In this document: piece by piece, positions 1-6,750 of the stretch | How positions within the stretch are numbered: the stretch's first letter is position 1 | How the letters are laid out: each line of letters opens with the position of its first letter | Origin: UBA12088 sp964568345 | Lineage (GTDB): Bacteria > Patescibacteriota > Minisyncoccia > Phycocordibacterales > UBA12088 | Direction: 5' to 3' | Length of the DNA stretch: 28,655 nt | Assembly (NCBI GenBank): GCA_964568345.1 | Contig: CAZMPG010000015.1 | Span: forward strand, 1-28,655 | Program-made: the position numbers and the translations under genes | Notes under the pieces: model-generated | What the model saw: only the letters and a program-made list of their open reading frames with translations | The model's database searches: none | What the model was told of the DNA's origin: nothing

Positions 1-8
1 TAGTACTA

Positions 9-1928
9 CTAGAGTACGGTGGATAATCCATTTACACAAAATATTTTACAGACTCCTTCTATCGCGACATGCCGCGGTTTATGCACAACAACCGTCCACT
101 TTTTCATACCTTCAGGATACGCATTGGTCGGGCGTGCGGACCACTCTCGTATGTCCACGGCATCGGTATCAAAACCGGCCATACGAAGGGTGAAGGTGAG
201 CTCATCCCTATCCATGATGTGTGCAAGGTAACCCGGGCCGGTGTCCTCGCAGTACTCGTACCAGCCGTCTTCCATGCCCGCATTCTCCCGCGTCGGCATG
301 TCGAGGATGAGCACCCCTCCTGGTTTGAGTGCAAGCCACGCGCTCGTGAGTGTCTCGAGCGTGTTGCCGATACCGTACGCTTCGAGGAACGAGTGCCATG
401 TGTATGTCACCGCATCGAAGTGTTCATGCTCGACCGATGCTTTGTAGTTGATCATGTCTCCGGCGATGAATCGCGTCTCTCCTGTCATACGCTCTTGTGC
501 TCGTTCCCAAAAGTGCGCGTTCGCTTCGATACCGGTCACCGTATACTGCTCACCGAGGGGGATCGCTATCCTACCAGTGCCCGACCCCACATCAAGAATG
601 TGTAGCGGTGCGGTATCGGTGCGCTGCTCTGTTTTCAGGACCTCACGCACTATTCGCAGCTCTTGTTCGGTGTCGGCGGTCATAGTTGCGCGTTCATCTA
701 GGTCAGCTTCGTGGCGCTCGTAGAATTGCTGCTTGAATCGCTGCACGCGCTCCGGCACCATCGACTGCCAGTCGTCTTTTGTCCGTGCTGCCATCGTGGC
801 GAGCCGTTCCATGTCTTCCGGGGTAAGCGAGCGCGGTATCGCATGTGCGCCATGCTCGAGCGCATGGCGCTGGAACGAGATGTTCGGCGACACGGAAGCG
901 ATGATCGGCTGCAGTACGCGTCGCGTCCATCGCTCGAAATCCTCATCGAGCAGCATCTTGTCTTTGAAACCGTCGATGCCGCGGCGTAGCGCGGCCAGTA
1001 GGTATGTGCGCAGTCCGGTCATGTCAAAACTGGTACTGATACGTGCAACCTGTTCGCGGTATGCGATCTCTTGTTCTGCACTGACGCCATCCTCTCTGGG
1101 TGCCGGATCGCCAGTCTCCGGATCGTGCGGGTACTCATCGAATATCGCATCTTCATTGATGTGCTGTATACGTGCAATAGCGCGACGCAAACATTCGTCC
1201 GAGAGATAGCGTTCTATGAGCGACATGTCGTTGTTCTCGATGTATCGGCGAACTGCGGGGAGCAGCTCTCCATACGATTCATCATCGACGAGCGCACAGA
1301 GCACTTCGTCCATGGCATTTTCCCGTGTCGCCGGCTGGTCAATATCGATAGCAGGTGGGCGGAATACTTCATCGACGAGTGCTTGATCGATTGCATCATT
1401 TTCGTGAAAGACCCATTCAGGCAGGCCATTATGGAGCATGTACTTGTGATACTTGTCGGCAGCCGCGCGGATATCATCGATCGGCCGTAGGTAGTAGTCG
1501 AGGTACGTATGGGCGAGCGGCGCACATTCCTTTGGAAGCGCGTAGTTGTCACGGTTGTTGATCTGATCAAGGACCACCAGATCGGGCAGTGTTGTTGCGT
1601 GATGGTTACGATCAAACGTGTACTCCAGCGCATACCTGAGCTCCTTCCGGTTCAATGCTGTAGTTTGTAGGGCACGCTCATCATCAACACGTTGAGTGCT
1701 ATGCTCGGCAATGCCGGAAATGCTTGTTGCTACTGTCTCTTTGTGCGAAAGGGACGCAGCATCATCGTTCTTGAGCAACCAAATGTGTATCGGGTGTACA
1801 AAATCTGACAGCTCACCTCGTTCGCGAGCGTTTCGCTCTATCCAGGTCTTCGCCCGACCAGACTCATGTGCATCCGGGGGCGTTACGCGAAACCGTTCCG
1901 GACCCATGTCAATGAATTCCTTAGCCAT
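9..1928 (-). CDS. Large protein with C-terminal SAM-dependent methyltransferase domain
   Basis: 639 residues. The C-terminal part (about residues 443-610) is a class I SAM-dependent methyltransferase: motif I reads ILDVGSGTGRI, then an acidic residue after the second strand (GIEAN), RFIAGDM, FDAVTYTWHSFLEAYG and LKPGGVLILDMP. It should transfer a methyl group from SAM; the substrate is unknown. The first ~440 residues are charged and mostly helical in appearance and match no family I recognise. I chose the ATG at 1926-1928 rather than the upstream in-frame start because TGGTACAAT (extended -10) ends exactly 6 nt before it, suggesting a leaderless message; there is no Shine-Dalgarno site. The methyltransferase call is firm, the overall role unknown. 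Confidence 0.8.
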   Translation of the reverse strand: MAKEFIDMGPERFRVTPPDAHESGRAKTWIERNARERGELSDFVHPIHIWLLKNDDAASLSHKETVATSISGIAEHSTQRVDDERALQTTALNRKELRYALEYTFDRNHHATTLPDLVVLDQINNRDNYALPKECAPLAHTYLDYYLRPIDDIRAAADKYHKYMLHNGLPEWVFHENDAIDQALVDEVFRPPAIDIDQPATRENAMDEVLCALVDDESYGELLPAVRRYIENNDMSLIERYLSDECLRRAIARIQHINEDAIFDEYPHDPETGDPAPREDGVSAEQEIAYREQVARISTSFDMTGLRTYLLAALRRGIDGFKDKMLLDEDFERWTRRVLQPIIASVSPNISFQRHALEHGAHAIPRSLTPEDMERLATMAARTKDDWQSMVPERVQRFKQQFYERHEADLDERATMTADTEQELRIVREVLKTEQRTDTAPLHILDVGSGTGRIAIPLGEQYTVTGIEANAHFWERAQERMTGETRFIAGDMINYKASVEHEHFDAVTYTWHSFLEAYGIGNTLETLTSAWLALKPGGVLILDMPTRENAGMEDGWYEYCEDTGPGYLAHIMDRDELTFTLRMAGFDTDAVDIREWSARPTNAYPEGMKKWTVVVHKPRHVAIEGVCKIFCVNGLSTVL

Positions 1929-1934
1929 GCAAAC

Positions 1935-1943
1935 ATTGTACCA
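1935..1943 (-). promoter_or_regulatory. Extended -10 promoter, leaderless start of methyltransferase gene
   Basis: On the minus strand TGG-TACAAT is followed by 6 nt and then the ATG. No convincing -35 lies 16-18 nt upstream, which is tolerable for a TGn extended -10. Transcription would begin at or next to the A of the start codon. Confidence 0.5.
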
Positions 1944-2053
1944 AAATGCGAAACAGACCTCACTCGAGTGGCAATGGCGGGGTGTCACCGTGCTCCACCA
2001 GGAAAACCGGCGTGAACGGTACGACACGGAGAGATATGCGGGATGGTGGGTTC

Positions 2054-3001
2054 CTACATCGGAAATGCGTTCATCTCTCGTATGAATGCGCCTCGTGTTT
2101 TTTCGGTAATACACGAGAGGAATGCGCTCATGTCGTTATCAAATCCCGTGTCGCGTACGTAGCGCTGCTTGGCGATCTCGAGGTGTTCGGATGTAAACGC
2201 ATCGTTTGCACCAAGCCCGAAGTAGTTTCGGAGCTGAGACATGCGCGCAAGGATCTCGTCCGGCTGCCGGAGATAGGTGCCCTGCTCTACCGAAACTTCA
2301 GGATCGAGCGTGGCACAGAGCCTGCTGCCTAGTGAGGCACCAAACGTGTAGAGCCCGTGTATTTTTTCATGTGCCTCGACTATGTTCTTGTGTCTGTCGT
2401 TCAACGTCTCACCTCCGTGCGTAGCGTTAGAAAATACTACGCCTGGGGTTCCATACTCTCCGCGCCCTACATTTTCCGCACGCTTCCCATAGACTGACGA
2501 TGGCTCGGTACGTGTCTCCATGAAGACACGCGCAACGTGCAGTTTGTAGTCCTCTGGGTTGGCAAGTTGCTCATAAAACGCACGGGTGTCTGTCTTTTTG
2601 GTGAGAACGTGCGATCCGTCTTCCTTGAGGTCGGTTGCGGCATTAACGAGAGCCCTGTACTTCTCATAGGTCGTGGTGTCGAGCACTCGTCGAAGCTCGA
2701 GCAAGGTCCAGTCGCCCCCATAGTTCGCCTGGGCCTCAGCGAGCTCACGCCGATATGCGACGCAGGCTAGTGTATCTTTCTCATCAATCGCATGTCCCCT
2801 GCGGCGCACTTCCTCGATACGTGAACGATAGGAGAGCATCGTGGGATCATGATCCTCGGTGACACACCCTTCACGCACGAACTCCTGCACCAACTCACAC
2901 TGTTCTTCACTCTGCTCCCGGGCACCCCCCCGCAGCCTGATAGACCGAGAGGCGTCTACTTCTGCAGGTATCCGTACGGGATGTGAAATGTTCTCAGACA
3001 T
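2054..3001 (-). CDS. Unknown protein with HExxH zinc-metalloprotease-like motif
   Basis: 315 residues. Residues 211-215 read HEKIH in a helix-like context (NIVEAHEKIHGLYTFG), the zinc-binding motif of zincin peptidases. A possible third ligand is Glu249 in PDEILARMSQLR, about 34 residues downstream, as in gluzincins. No signal peptide or membrane segment, so a cytosolic protein is likely. The ATG at 2999-3001 begins 1 nt after the TGA of the upstream 158-residue gene, so the two are probably translated by coupling. A TTG start 13 codons upstream would overlap that gene and is less likely. The family is not recognised; peptidase activity is inferred only from the motif. Confidence 0.65.
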   Translation of the reverse strand: MSENISHPVRIPAEVDASRSIRLRGGAREQSEEQCELVQEFVREGCVTEDHDPTMLSYRSRIEEVRRRGHAIDEKDTLACVAYRRELAEAQANYGGDWTLLELRRVLDTTTYEKYRALVNAATDLKEDGSHVLTKKTDTRAFYEQLANPEDYKLHVARVFMETRTEPSSVYGKRAENVGRGEYGTPGVVFSNATHGGETLNDRHKNIVEAHEKIHGLYTFGASLGSRLCATLDPEVSVEQGTYLRQPDEILARMSQLRNYFGLGANDAFTSEHLEIAKQRYVRDTGFDNDMSAFLSCITEKTRGAFIREMNAFPM

Positions 3002-3002
3002 A

Positions 3003-3479
3003 TCACCTGGTTGCGTGTTTCCCCCGCACCGCCTCGGCAATCTGTCGTGCCAAGATTTGGCTGTAGCTCAAATTTTTACCATCAACAACTTCATCTTTCC
3101 CCACACCAACACTCGCCCTAAGTGCTTCGGCAAGCATCTCAATCGCTTCACGTTTACCGGCACTCTGCTGCTGACCCACAAGCAGCTCATTGAGCGATTC
3201 GCCAGCCAAGAGGCAACGGGCGTACGACTCGGTGAGAGGGTGACCGAGCCACCTTGCAACCTCTGGGTGTACCGCGGGTTTCTCAGGAGCCTTGCGTAAC
3301 GCTTCACGTTCCATGAGTAAATGTGCTCGGCGTTGTTCCCATGCGCTCTGCACGCGCGCAGAATATTCTTGGGAGGTTTCATCTACCCGCATAGCCTGCC
3401 CGCTTCGAAAGATATCCTCATGCGCCGCGAGAAATTCCTGTTCTGAAATGGTTGATGATTGTTGTTCAATATCCTGCAT
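3003..3479 (-). CDS. Hypothetical protein, first gene of two-gene unit
   Basis: 158 residues, highly charged and mostly helical in appearance, without cysteines, membrane segments or a motif I recognise. It is the promoter-proximal gene of a two-gene unit: its TGA lies 1 nt before the ATG of the HExxH protein, so a joint function is plausible. The start codon at 3477-3479 has no Shine-Dalgarno site. Candidate -10 hexamers upstream (TGG-TATTCT and TATATT, about 40-60 nt before the ATG) would leave a real leader, unlike many other genes here. Coding status rests on the uninterrupted frame, tight spacing and protein-like composition. Confidence 0.6.
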   Translation of the reverse strand: MQDIEQQSSTISEQEFLAAHEDIFRSGQAMRVDETSQEYSARVQSAWEQRRAHLLMEREALRKAPEKPAVHPEVARWLGHPLTESYARCLLAGESLNELLVGQQQSAGKREAIEMLAEALRASVGVGKDEVVDGKNLSYSQILARQIAEAVRGKHATR

Positions 3480-3737
3480 ATGCGTAGCTGATGATGACTT
3501 CGTGTTGACTGCAAATATACCTCATCAGAATACCATGAGAGGCGCTACGGAACGCATCGCACTCACGTAACTATTCACCCGTTCCCAGTGAACGGGATCA
3601 CACCAACCTCGGGGATTTCCTCATCCTGGCGGTTACTTGAAGACGGTGGTACCGGGAATAGCTGAACAGTTACAGGCTCGCAAGGTCGTACGAAAGGGGG
3701 TAGCATTGCAGCAACTTCTGCGGTACGCTACGGGTGC
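3480..3737. other. Gene-free stretch before tRNA-Arg(CCG) with small inverted repeats
   Basis: No gene is supported here. It contains a perfect 7-bp hairpin at 3578-3596 (CCCGTTC/GAACGGG). GTAACTATTC at 3567-3576 can pair in pieces with GAATAG at 3656-3661 and AGTTAC at 3668-3673. CGCTACGG occurs near both edges (3543 and 3726). I could not identify a clear tRNA promoter. Confidence 0.3.
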
Positions 3738-3809
3738 GCCTCCATAGTTTAATGGATAGAACATGGGCTTCCGGAGCCTAAAATGTGGGTTCGATTCCTA
3801 CTGGAGGCA
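3738..3809 (+). tRNA. tRNA-Arg (anticodon CCG)
   Basis: Full 72-nt cloverleaf. Acceptor GCCTCCA/TGGAGGC, D stem GTTT/GAAC with loop AATGGATA, anticodon stem TGGGC/GCCTA around loop TTCCGGA (anticodon CCG, reading CGG arginine codons), 4-nt variable loop, T stem GTGGG/CCTAC with loop TTCGATT. The discriminator is A3809 and the next bases are CAG, so CCA is not encoded and must be added by the CCA-adding enzyme (gene at 26710-28173). The last 19 nt around the 3' end are repeated 162 nt downstream and also occur inverted. Confidence 0.95.
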
Positions 3810-4011
3810 CAGACACGAAGTGGCTGGGACTCCAGTAGGAATCGAAGGCGACACTCCCGCGCGAAGCGAAAGAGGGAGTGCGCCAGGCTCTGGAGGAGAA
3901 CCATTTTGATGTTTCGAAACGAAGTGAAGAAACCAAAATGGTTCAGAGGAAGAGGATTCCTACTGGAGGCACAATGAGCGCGGCGAGGCGTGACTCCAGT
4001 AGGAATCGAAG
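3790..4011 (+). repeat. tRNA-Arg(CCG) trailer array: direct and inverted copies of the tRNA 3' end
   Basis: GATTCCTACTGGAGGCACA, spanning the tRNA T-arm and acceptor end (3793-3811), recurs exactly at 3955-3973 (offset 162). Its complement is present twice as GACTCCAGTAGGAATCGAAG at 3828-3847 and 3992-4011 (offset 164). Four hairpins result: tRNA 3790-3806 with 3830-3846 (17 bp, perfect); 3847-3858 with 3874-3884; 3898-3908 with 3934-3944 (11 bp) plus an inner 5-bp stem; and 3955-3968 with 3994-4007 (14 bp). The first pairs the T loop and acceptor strand with the trailer, so it excludes the tRNA fold. Short CGAAG-type loops recur in the spacers. The second inverted copy ends 9 nt before the next gene. 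Confidence 0.85.
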
Positions 4012-4019
4012 CCGAAACT

Positions 4020-4775
4020 ATGAGTATTGAAACCATTCGCCCGAATCCGGAATCGTTCGTGTTGCATCGTGAAAAGCATAAAGCTGAGCTTGATCGTGTT
4101 TTGGTAGACAGTACTGTGAATATCGTCCGCGAGTGTGCACGGATGTATGGTGGCAATGCGGATATCGATCTCAAAGAGACGCAATTGCATTTTGTGCCAG
4201 AGGAATCGAAACATCCAGGTCAGGCAAATCCAAACAGTCAAAATATTCTTATCGCATCCGGTGAAAATGTCATAGACAAAGCAAAAGTACTACTTCACGA
4301 GATACTCCACCACTTCTCGTGGCAATCTTTTTACGTGGACGAAAGTGGTAAATCCAAGACACACCGTTTGGGCGTTCGCATTCGCCGCAAGGATGGTAGC
4401 GAGTTGTTCGACGATCACAACGAAGCGATCACGGAAACACTGGCGATCCGTTTGTTGCCTACGCTTGCGGAAGCAGTTCCAGAGCTTGCAGAAGCCTTGC
4501 GTGTACAACAGAGCCTCGTTGAAAGGCTCGATCGAGAGCGGTTTGAAACAAAAATTCCAGAGATTCAGAGCGTGACAAAAGTGAATGGTACAGGTACATA
4601 CCGTATCCGCTACCACGCATACCAAAATGAGCGTGCGAGATTCAATGAATTGGTGACCGCCACGATGGAGCAGATGGGTATTGGTAGAAATGAGGCTGAG
4701 GAACGGATCTTTCGAGCATACTTCTCCCACGATCTACGACCCCTGGTACGATCTCTGGGGACGACTGCGAGATAG
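4020..4775 (+). CDS. Putative zinc metallopeptidase-like protein (HEILH motif)
   Basis: 251 residues. Residues 93-97 read HEILH inside KVLLHEILHHFSW, a typical zincin active-site helix. HNEAITETLA at 133-142 offers a third zinc ligand (Glu135 or Glu139), as in NEAxxE-type metallopeptidases. No signal peptide or membrane segment, so it is probably intracellular. An in-frame GTG at 3990 would add 10 residues encoded by the tRNA-derived repeat; ATG 4020 is preferred because it lies just past the repeat. No Shine-Dalgarno site or adjacent -10 is visible, so it may be transcribed from the tRNA promoter. Substrate unknown. It is followed by a convergent terminator at 4810-4840. Confidence 0.7.
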   Translation: MSIETIRPNPESFVLHREKHKAELDRVLVDSTVNIVRECARMYGGNADIDLKETQLHFVPEESKHPGQANPNSQNILIASGENVIDKAKVLLHEILHHFSWQSFYVDESGKSKTHRLGVRIRRKDGSELFDDHNEAITETLAIRLLPTLAEAVPELAEALRVQQSLVERLDRERFETKIPEIQSVTKVNGTGTYRIRYHAYQNERARFNELVTATMEQMGIGRNEAEERIFRAYFSHDLRPLVRSLGTTAR

Positions 4776-4809
4776 GTTGTTGAGCCCTTTTGCCAGCGCG
4801 GCCCAGTCA

Positions 4810-4840
4810 CATAAAAGAAAACCCGCGGCATAGCCGCGGG
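4810..4840 (-). terminator. Rho-independent terminator of the 4.8-7.8 kb minus-strand operon
   Basis: Perfect 8-bp GC stem CCCGCGGC/GCCGCGGG (4822-4829 with 4833-4840) with a 3-nt loop. On the minus strand it is followed by TTTTCTTTTATG. It lies 13 nt past the last minus-strand ORF. There is no U-tract in the plus direction. Confidence 0.8.
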
Positions 4841-4852
4841 AAATGAAAACTT

Positions 4853-5053
4853 CTACCCGAACACTGTGACGGATTTGCCGCCACGCAGAATGTGGGCAAT
4901 TCTCCTATCTATCTGCCGCCCCACCAAAACGTCTTCGATCACGCTCGCCGAAGAATCCTGTAGCACCCACTCGTCCCCCCCGTCGCTCACAAGGAAGCAA
5001 TGCCCTTCCAGGACACACAGTGTCCTCGGCTCCGAAAACCTGTGCGCGTCCAT
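4853..5053 (-). CDS. Small hypothetical protein, last gene of the repeat-linked operon
   Basis: 66 residues from ATG 5051-5053 (a GTG two codons upstream is also possible). No family recognised. The sequence looks globular: CVLEGHCFLVSDGGDEWVLQ resembles beta strands, followed by a helical, charged second half. The N-terminal codons lie inside the third copy of the intercistronic hairpin repeat, with the ATG in the hairpin loop. Either the repeat supplies the start or the real start is internal; GTG at the VSDGGDEW position is the alternative. No Shine-Dalgarno site precedes the ATG. Its TAG is 13 nt from the operon terminator. Confidence 0.45.
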   Translation of the reverse strand: MDAHRFSEPRTLCVLEGHCFLVSDGGDEWVLQDSSASVIEDVLVGRQIDRRIAHILRGGKSVTVFG

Positions 5054-5065
5054 GCGCACGAAAGA
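5028..5065 (-). repeat. Intercistronic hairpin repeat, copy 3 (shortened)
   Basis: On the minus strand: hairpin GTGCGC-ATGGAC-GCGCAC, then AGGTTTTCGGAGCCGAG. It is the same element as the copies at 5817-5866 and 6696-6743, but it lacks one 10-nt CTTTCAGGTT segment and two stem bases. It starts 9 nt after the TGA of the 216-residue gene and overlaps the start of the 66-residue ORF. Confidence 0.75.
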
Positions 5066-5074
5066 ACCAGCGGA

Positions 5075-5725
5075 TCATTTCCCAAAGACTCGGGGCCACC
5101 ACTCTTCCATCATGCTCCGTATGGCGCTGCCGTTGGCGCGCATCTCCTTACGCTGATTGTACCCGGTGTCAATTACGACCCGGTACCCGCGACGGGCGCC
5201 ACTCAAAGAAAAGACGCCTGCGCGATCCATCGCAACAACGACGTCGGCTGGCGTGCCCGTGTAGGTAAACACCTGTCTCGACTTGGTGCGCGAGGTCACC
5301 TCGTGCACCGTGAGCGTCACCTCAGCCGCGTATAGGCGATTTTCGGCTTCCTGCAGGTACGCCTTCTGTTGAAGCGAGCGGGCAAAAGTGAGCGCGTGCC
5401 TATGGAGGTACACACCACCGAGGGAGAAGTGCACATCGTACATGCTCCTACACCCCGCTAAGTGGGACGAATGGATGCGATCTCCGGCGGCAATCCTCTC
5501 ACTCAAGAGTCTCTTCAGAGCGTTGGACTCCTCCAACACCCTCTGCACCTCCTCCTCAAGGTCCGCGATCCCGTGGTCACTCACTGGGAACGACTTCCTG
5601 TGGAAGCGGATGGTGGCATCCCTCACCACCACCTCGTAGGGGGGAGGGTACTCCTCGGTCTCGGGGAGTATGATACCCCGAGCCATCTCCGCCAACGCGG
5701 AGATGCGTGGATCATCGAATGGCAT
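5075..5725 (-). CDS. Hypothetical protein with central coiled-coil-like segment
   Basis: 216 residues with a strong start: minus-strand GGAGGG sits 7 nt before ATG 5723-5725. The family is not recognised. After ~45 residues there is a charged helical stretch (GIADLEEEVQRVLEESNALKR, about residues 52-72) that could form a coiled coil. The C-terminal half, from about residue 130, looks like an alpha/beta domain (RLYAAEVTLTVHEVTS, GYRVVIDTGYNQRK) and ends in EEWWPRVFGK. No membrane segment. It belongs to the minus-strand operon running from 7641 to the terminator at 4822; the hairpin repeat lies on both sides of it. Function unknown. Confidence 0.65.
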   Translation of the reverse strand: MPFDDPRISALAEMARGIILPETEEYPPPYEVVVRDATIRFHRKSFPVSDHGIADLEEEVQRVLEESNALKRLLSERIAAGDRIHSSHLAGCRSMYDVHFSLGGVYLHRHALTFARSLQQKAYLQEAENRLYAAEVTLTVHEVTSRTKSRQVFTYTGTPADVVVAMDRAGVFSLSGARRGYRVVIDTGYNQRKEMRANGSAIRSMMEEWWPRVFGK

Positions 5726-5816
5726 GCCGTTTCCCTCCTATTTTTAAAGAACCAAACCCAATCGCTCGGGCACCGCTCTGTGCGGAACCCAAGCAATGGG
5801 GCCGAATGAATTCACT

Positions 5817-5866
5817 CACTCGGCTCCGAAAACCTGAAAGAACCTGTGCGCCGTCCCTGGCGCACC
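5817..5866 (-). repeat. Intercistronic hairpin repeat, copy 2
   Basis: On the minus strand: GTGCGCC-AGGGAC-GGCGCAC (7-bp stem), then AGGTTCTTTCAGGTTTTCG and GAGCCGAG. It begins 10 nt after the TAG of the 223-residue gene. It is nearly identical to the copy at 6696-6743 over about 47 nt. Confidence 0.85.
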
Positions 5867-5874
5867 CGTTTTTG

Positions 5875-6546
5875 CTAAGCGCCGTTAGCTGCCTGGTGTG
5901 CGGCTGCGGACCCTAGCTCCTTCCCGGTGAACTGGGCGAGGGATTCCGTCACCCACTTGACATCCAGCTCCCTGTACGCACCTGTGTTTTTGTACAGGGG
6001 TATTTTTTGACCCTCGAAGTACGTTGATTCCCCCGTACTCTCGAGTATGACCTCCCCTAAAAGGAATGCGAGGAAGTACCGTCCCCGGCAGAACGTCACT
6101 CGACGCTCCGCGAGTCCGTAGTGTTCCGAGAACCATCCCGGTCCCTCTTTTGTGACGCAAACGATCTCCGCGTTCGCGATCATTCGACGTTCGTCCCAGA
6201 ACACCTTTCGTCCCTGATCACAGATTTCTGCCTCTTCCCTGCGGCAAACTCCGGTGAGACTAGACTCAAGATCGCGGATGTTCCGCGAGTTGATTTCTCC
6301 CTGCGCCGTGGCGCCGGTCCCTGCATCGCGAAGTTGCTCTATTTTTTCCTTGATTCTTCTTTTTTCCGTACCCACGCGGGTACGGATTTCCCTGACGACC
6401 CCAAGGTATTTCTCCTTGGACTCGTCAAAAAAGAAATTGGGGACGTTTTCTTTGAACTTCCCTGTTTTCTCTCTCTCCTCCCCCGCTGTGGGGGAATGGG
6501 AGAGAGATTTCAAAAGACCTGCGAACCACTTTCTTAAGTTACTCAC
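5875..6546 (-). CDS. Hypothetical protein translationally coupled to a Cys-rich micro-ORF
   Basis: 223 residues starting at GTG 6544-6546. This start is chosen because minus-strand GGAGG lies 9 nt upstream and because the GTG overlaps the TGA of the micro-ORF (GTGA). Longer in-frame starts (GTG 6648, ATG 6642) lack a Shine-Dalgarno site. Residues ~45-100 are highly charged and helical (EKRRIKEKIEQLRDAG), possibly coiled coil; the C-terminal half looks alpha/beta (RRVTFCRGRYFLAFLLGEVILES). No family recognised and no clear membrane segment. It is the second or third gene of the repeat-linked operon, with a hairpin repeat immediately after its stop. Confidence 0.6.
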   Translation of the reverse strand: MSNLRKWFAGLLKSLSHSPTAGEEREKTGKFKENVPNFFFDESKEKYLGVVREIRTRVGTEKRRIKEKIEQLRDAGTGATAQGEINSRNIRDLESSLTGVCRREEAEICDQGRKVFWDERRMIANAEIVCVTKEGPGWFSEHYGLAERRVTFCRGRYFLAFLLGEVILESTGESTYFEGQKIPLYKNTGAYRELDVKWVTESLAQFTGKELGSAAAHQAANGA

Positions 6547-6650
6547 TTTCCTTCTCCTCCGCCATTGGCGGATTTTTTGAAAGAACTCATCGAGCAGCCC
6601 AACCTGGGGCACCCACACTCCAAGCACAAGAGCGTGCGACATTGCCACAT
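6543..6650 (-). CDS. Candidate cysteine-rich micro-protein overlapping the next gene's start
   Basis: 35 residues. The N-terminal half contains five cysteines (WQCRTLLCLECGCPRLGCS), like a compact metal-binding knuckle; the tail is Lys/Gly-rich and ends GGGEGK. The TGA overlaps the GTG start of the 223-residue gene, and the gene's Shine-Dalgarno site lies inside the last codons. This is the layout of a leader peptide or coupled micro-protein. No Shine-Dalgarno site precedes its own ATG, and short frames arise by chance, so it is a candidate only. Confidence 0.35.
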   Translation of the reverse strand: MWQCRTLLCLECGCPRLGCSMSSFKKSANGGGEGK

Positions 6651-6695
6651 ATCGTGTGCTTGGAAGTAGGCCGAGAAAAAGTTTTCCTTTCTTTT

Positions 6696-6743
6696 CCTCG
6701 GCTCCGAAAACCTGAAAAACCTGTGCGCCGTCCCTGGCGCACC
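6696..6743 (-). repeat. Intercistronic hairpin repeat, copy 1
   Basis: On the minus strand: GTGCGCC-AGGGAC-GGCGCAC, then AGGTTTTTCAGGTTTTCG and GAGCCGAGG. It begins 8 nt after the TAA of the 296-residue gene. The same element follows the next two genes of the operon, the third time in shortened form. Confidence 0.85.
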
Positions 6744-6750
6744 TGCGGCG

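Noticed and set aside
3793..3973. Direct repeat of the tRNA end as attL/attR of an integrated element
   Set aside because: Only 162 nt lie between copies, with no integrase or cargo, and inverted copies are also present; a tandem repeat array fits better.
6640..6648. Longer start for the 223-residue gene
   Set aside because: No Shine-Dalgarno site; the GTG at 6546 has GGAGG at good spacing.
5028..6743. Intercistronic repeats as integron attC sites
   Set aside because: No GTTRRRY/RYYYAAC core pairs and no integron integrase; kept only as an analogy.
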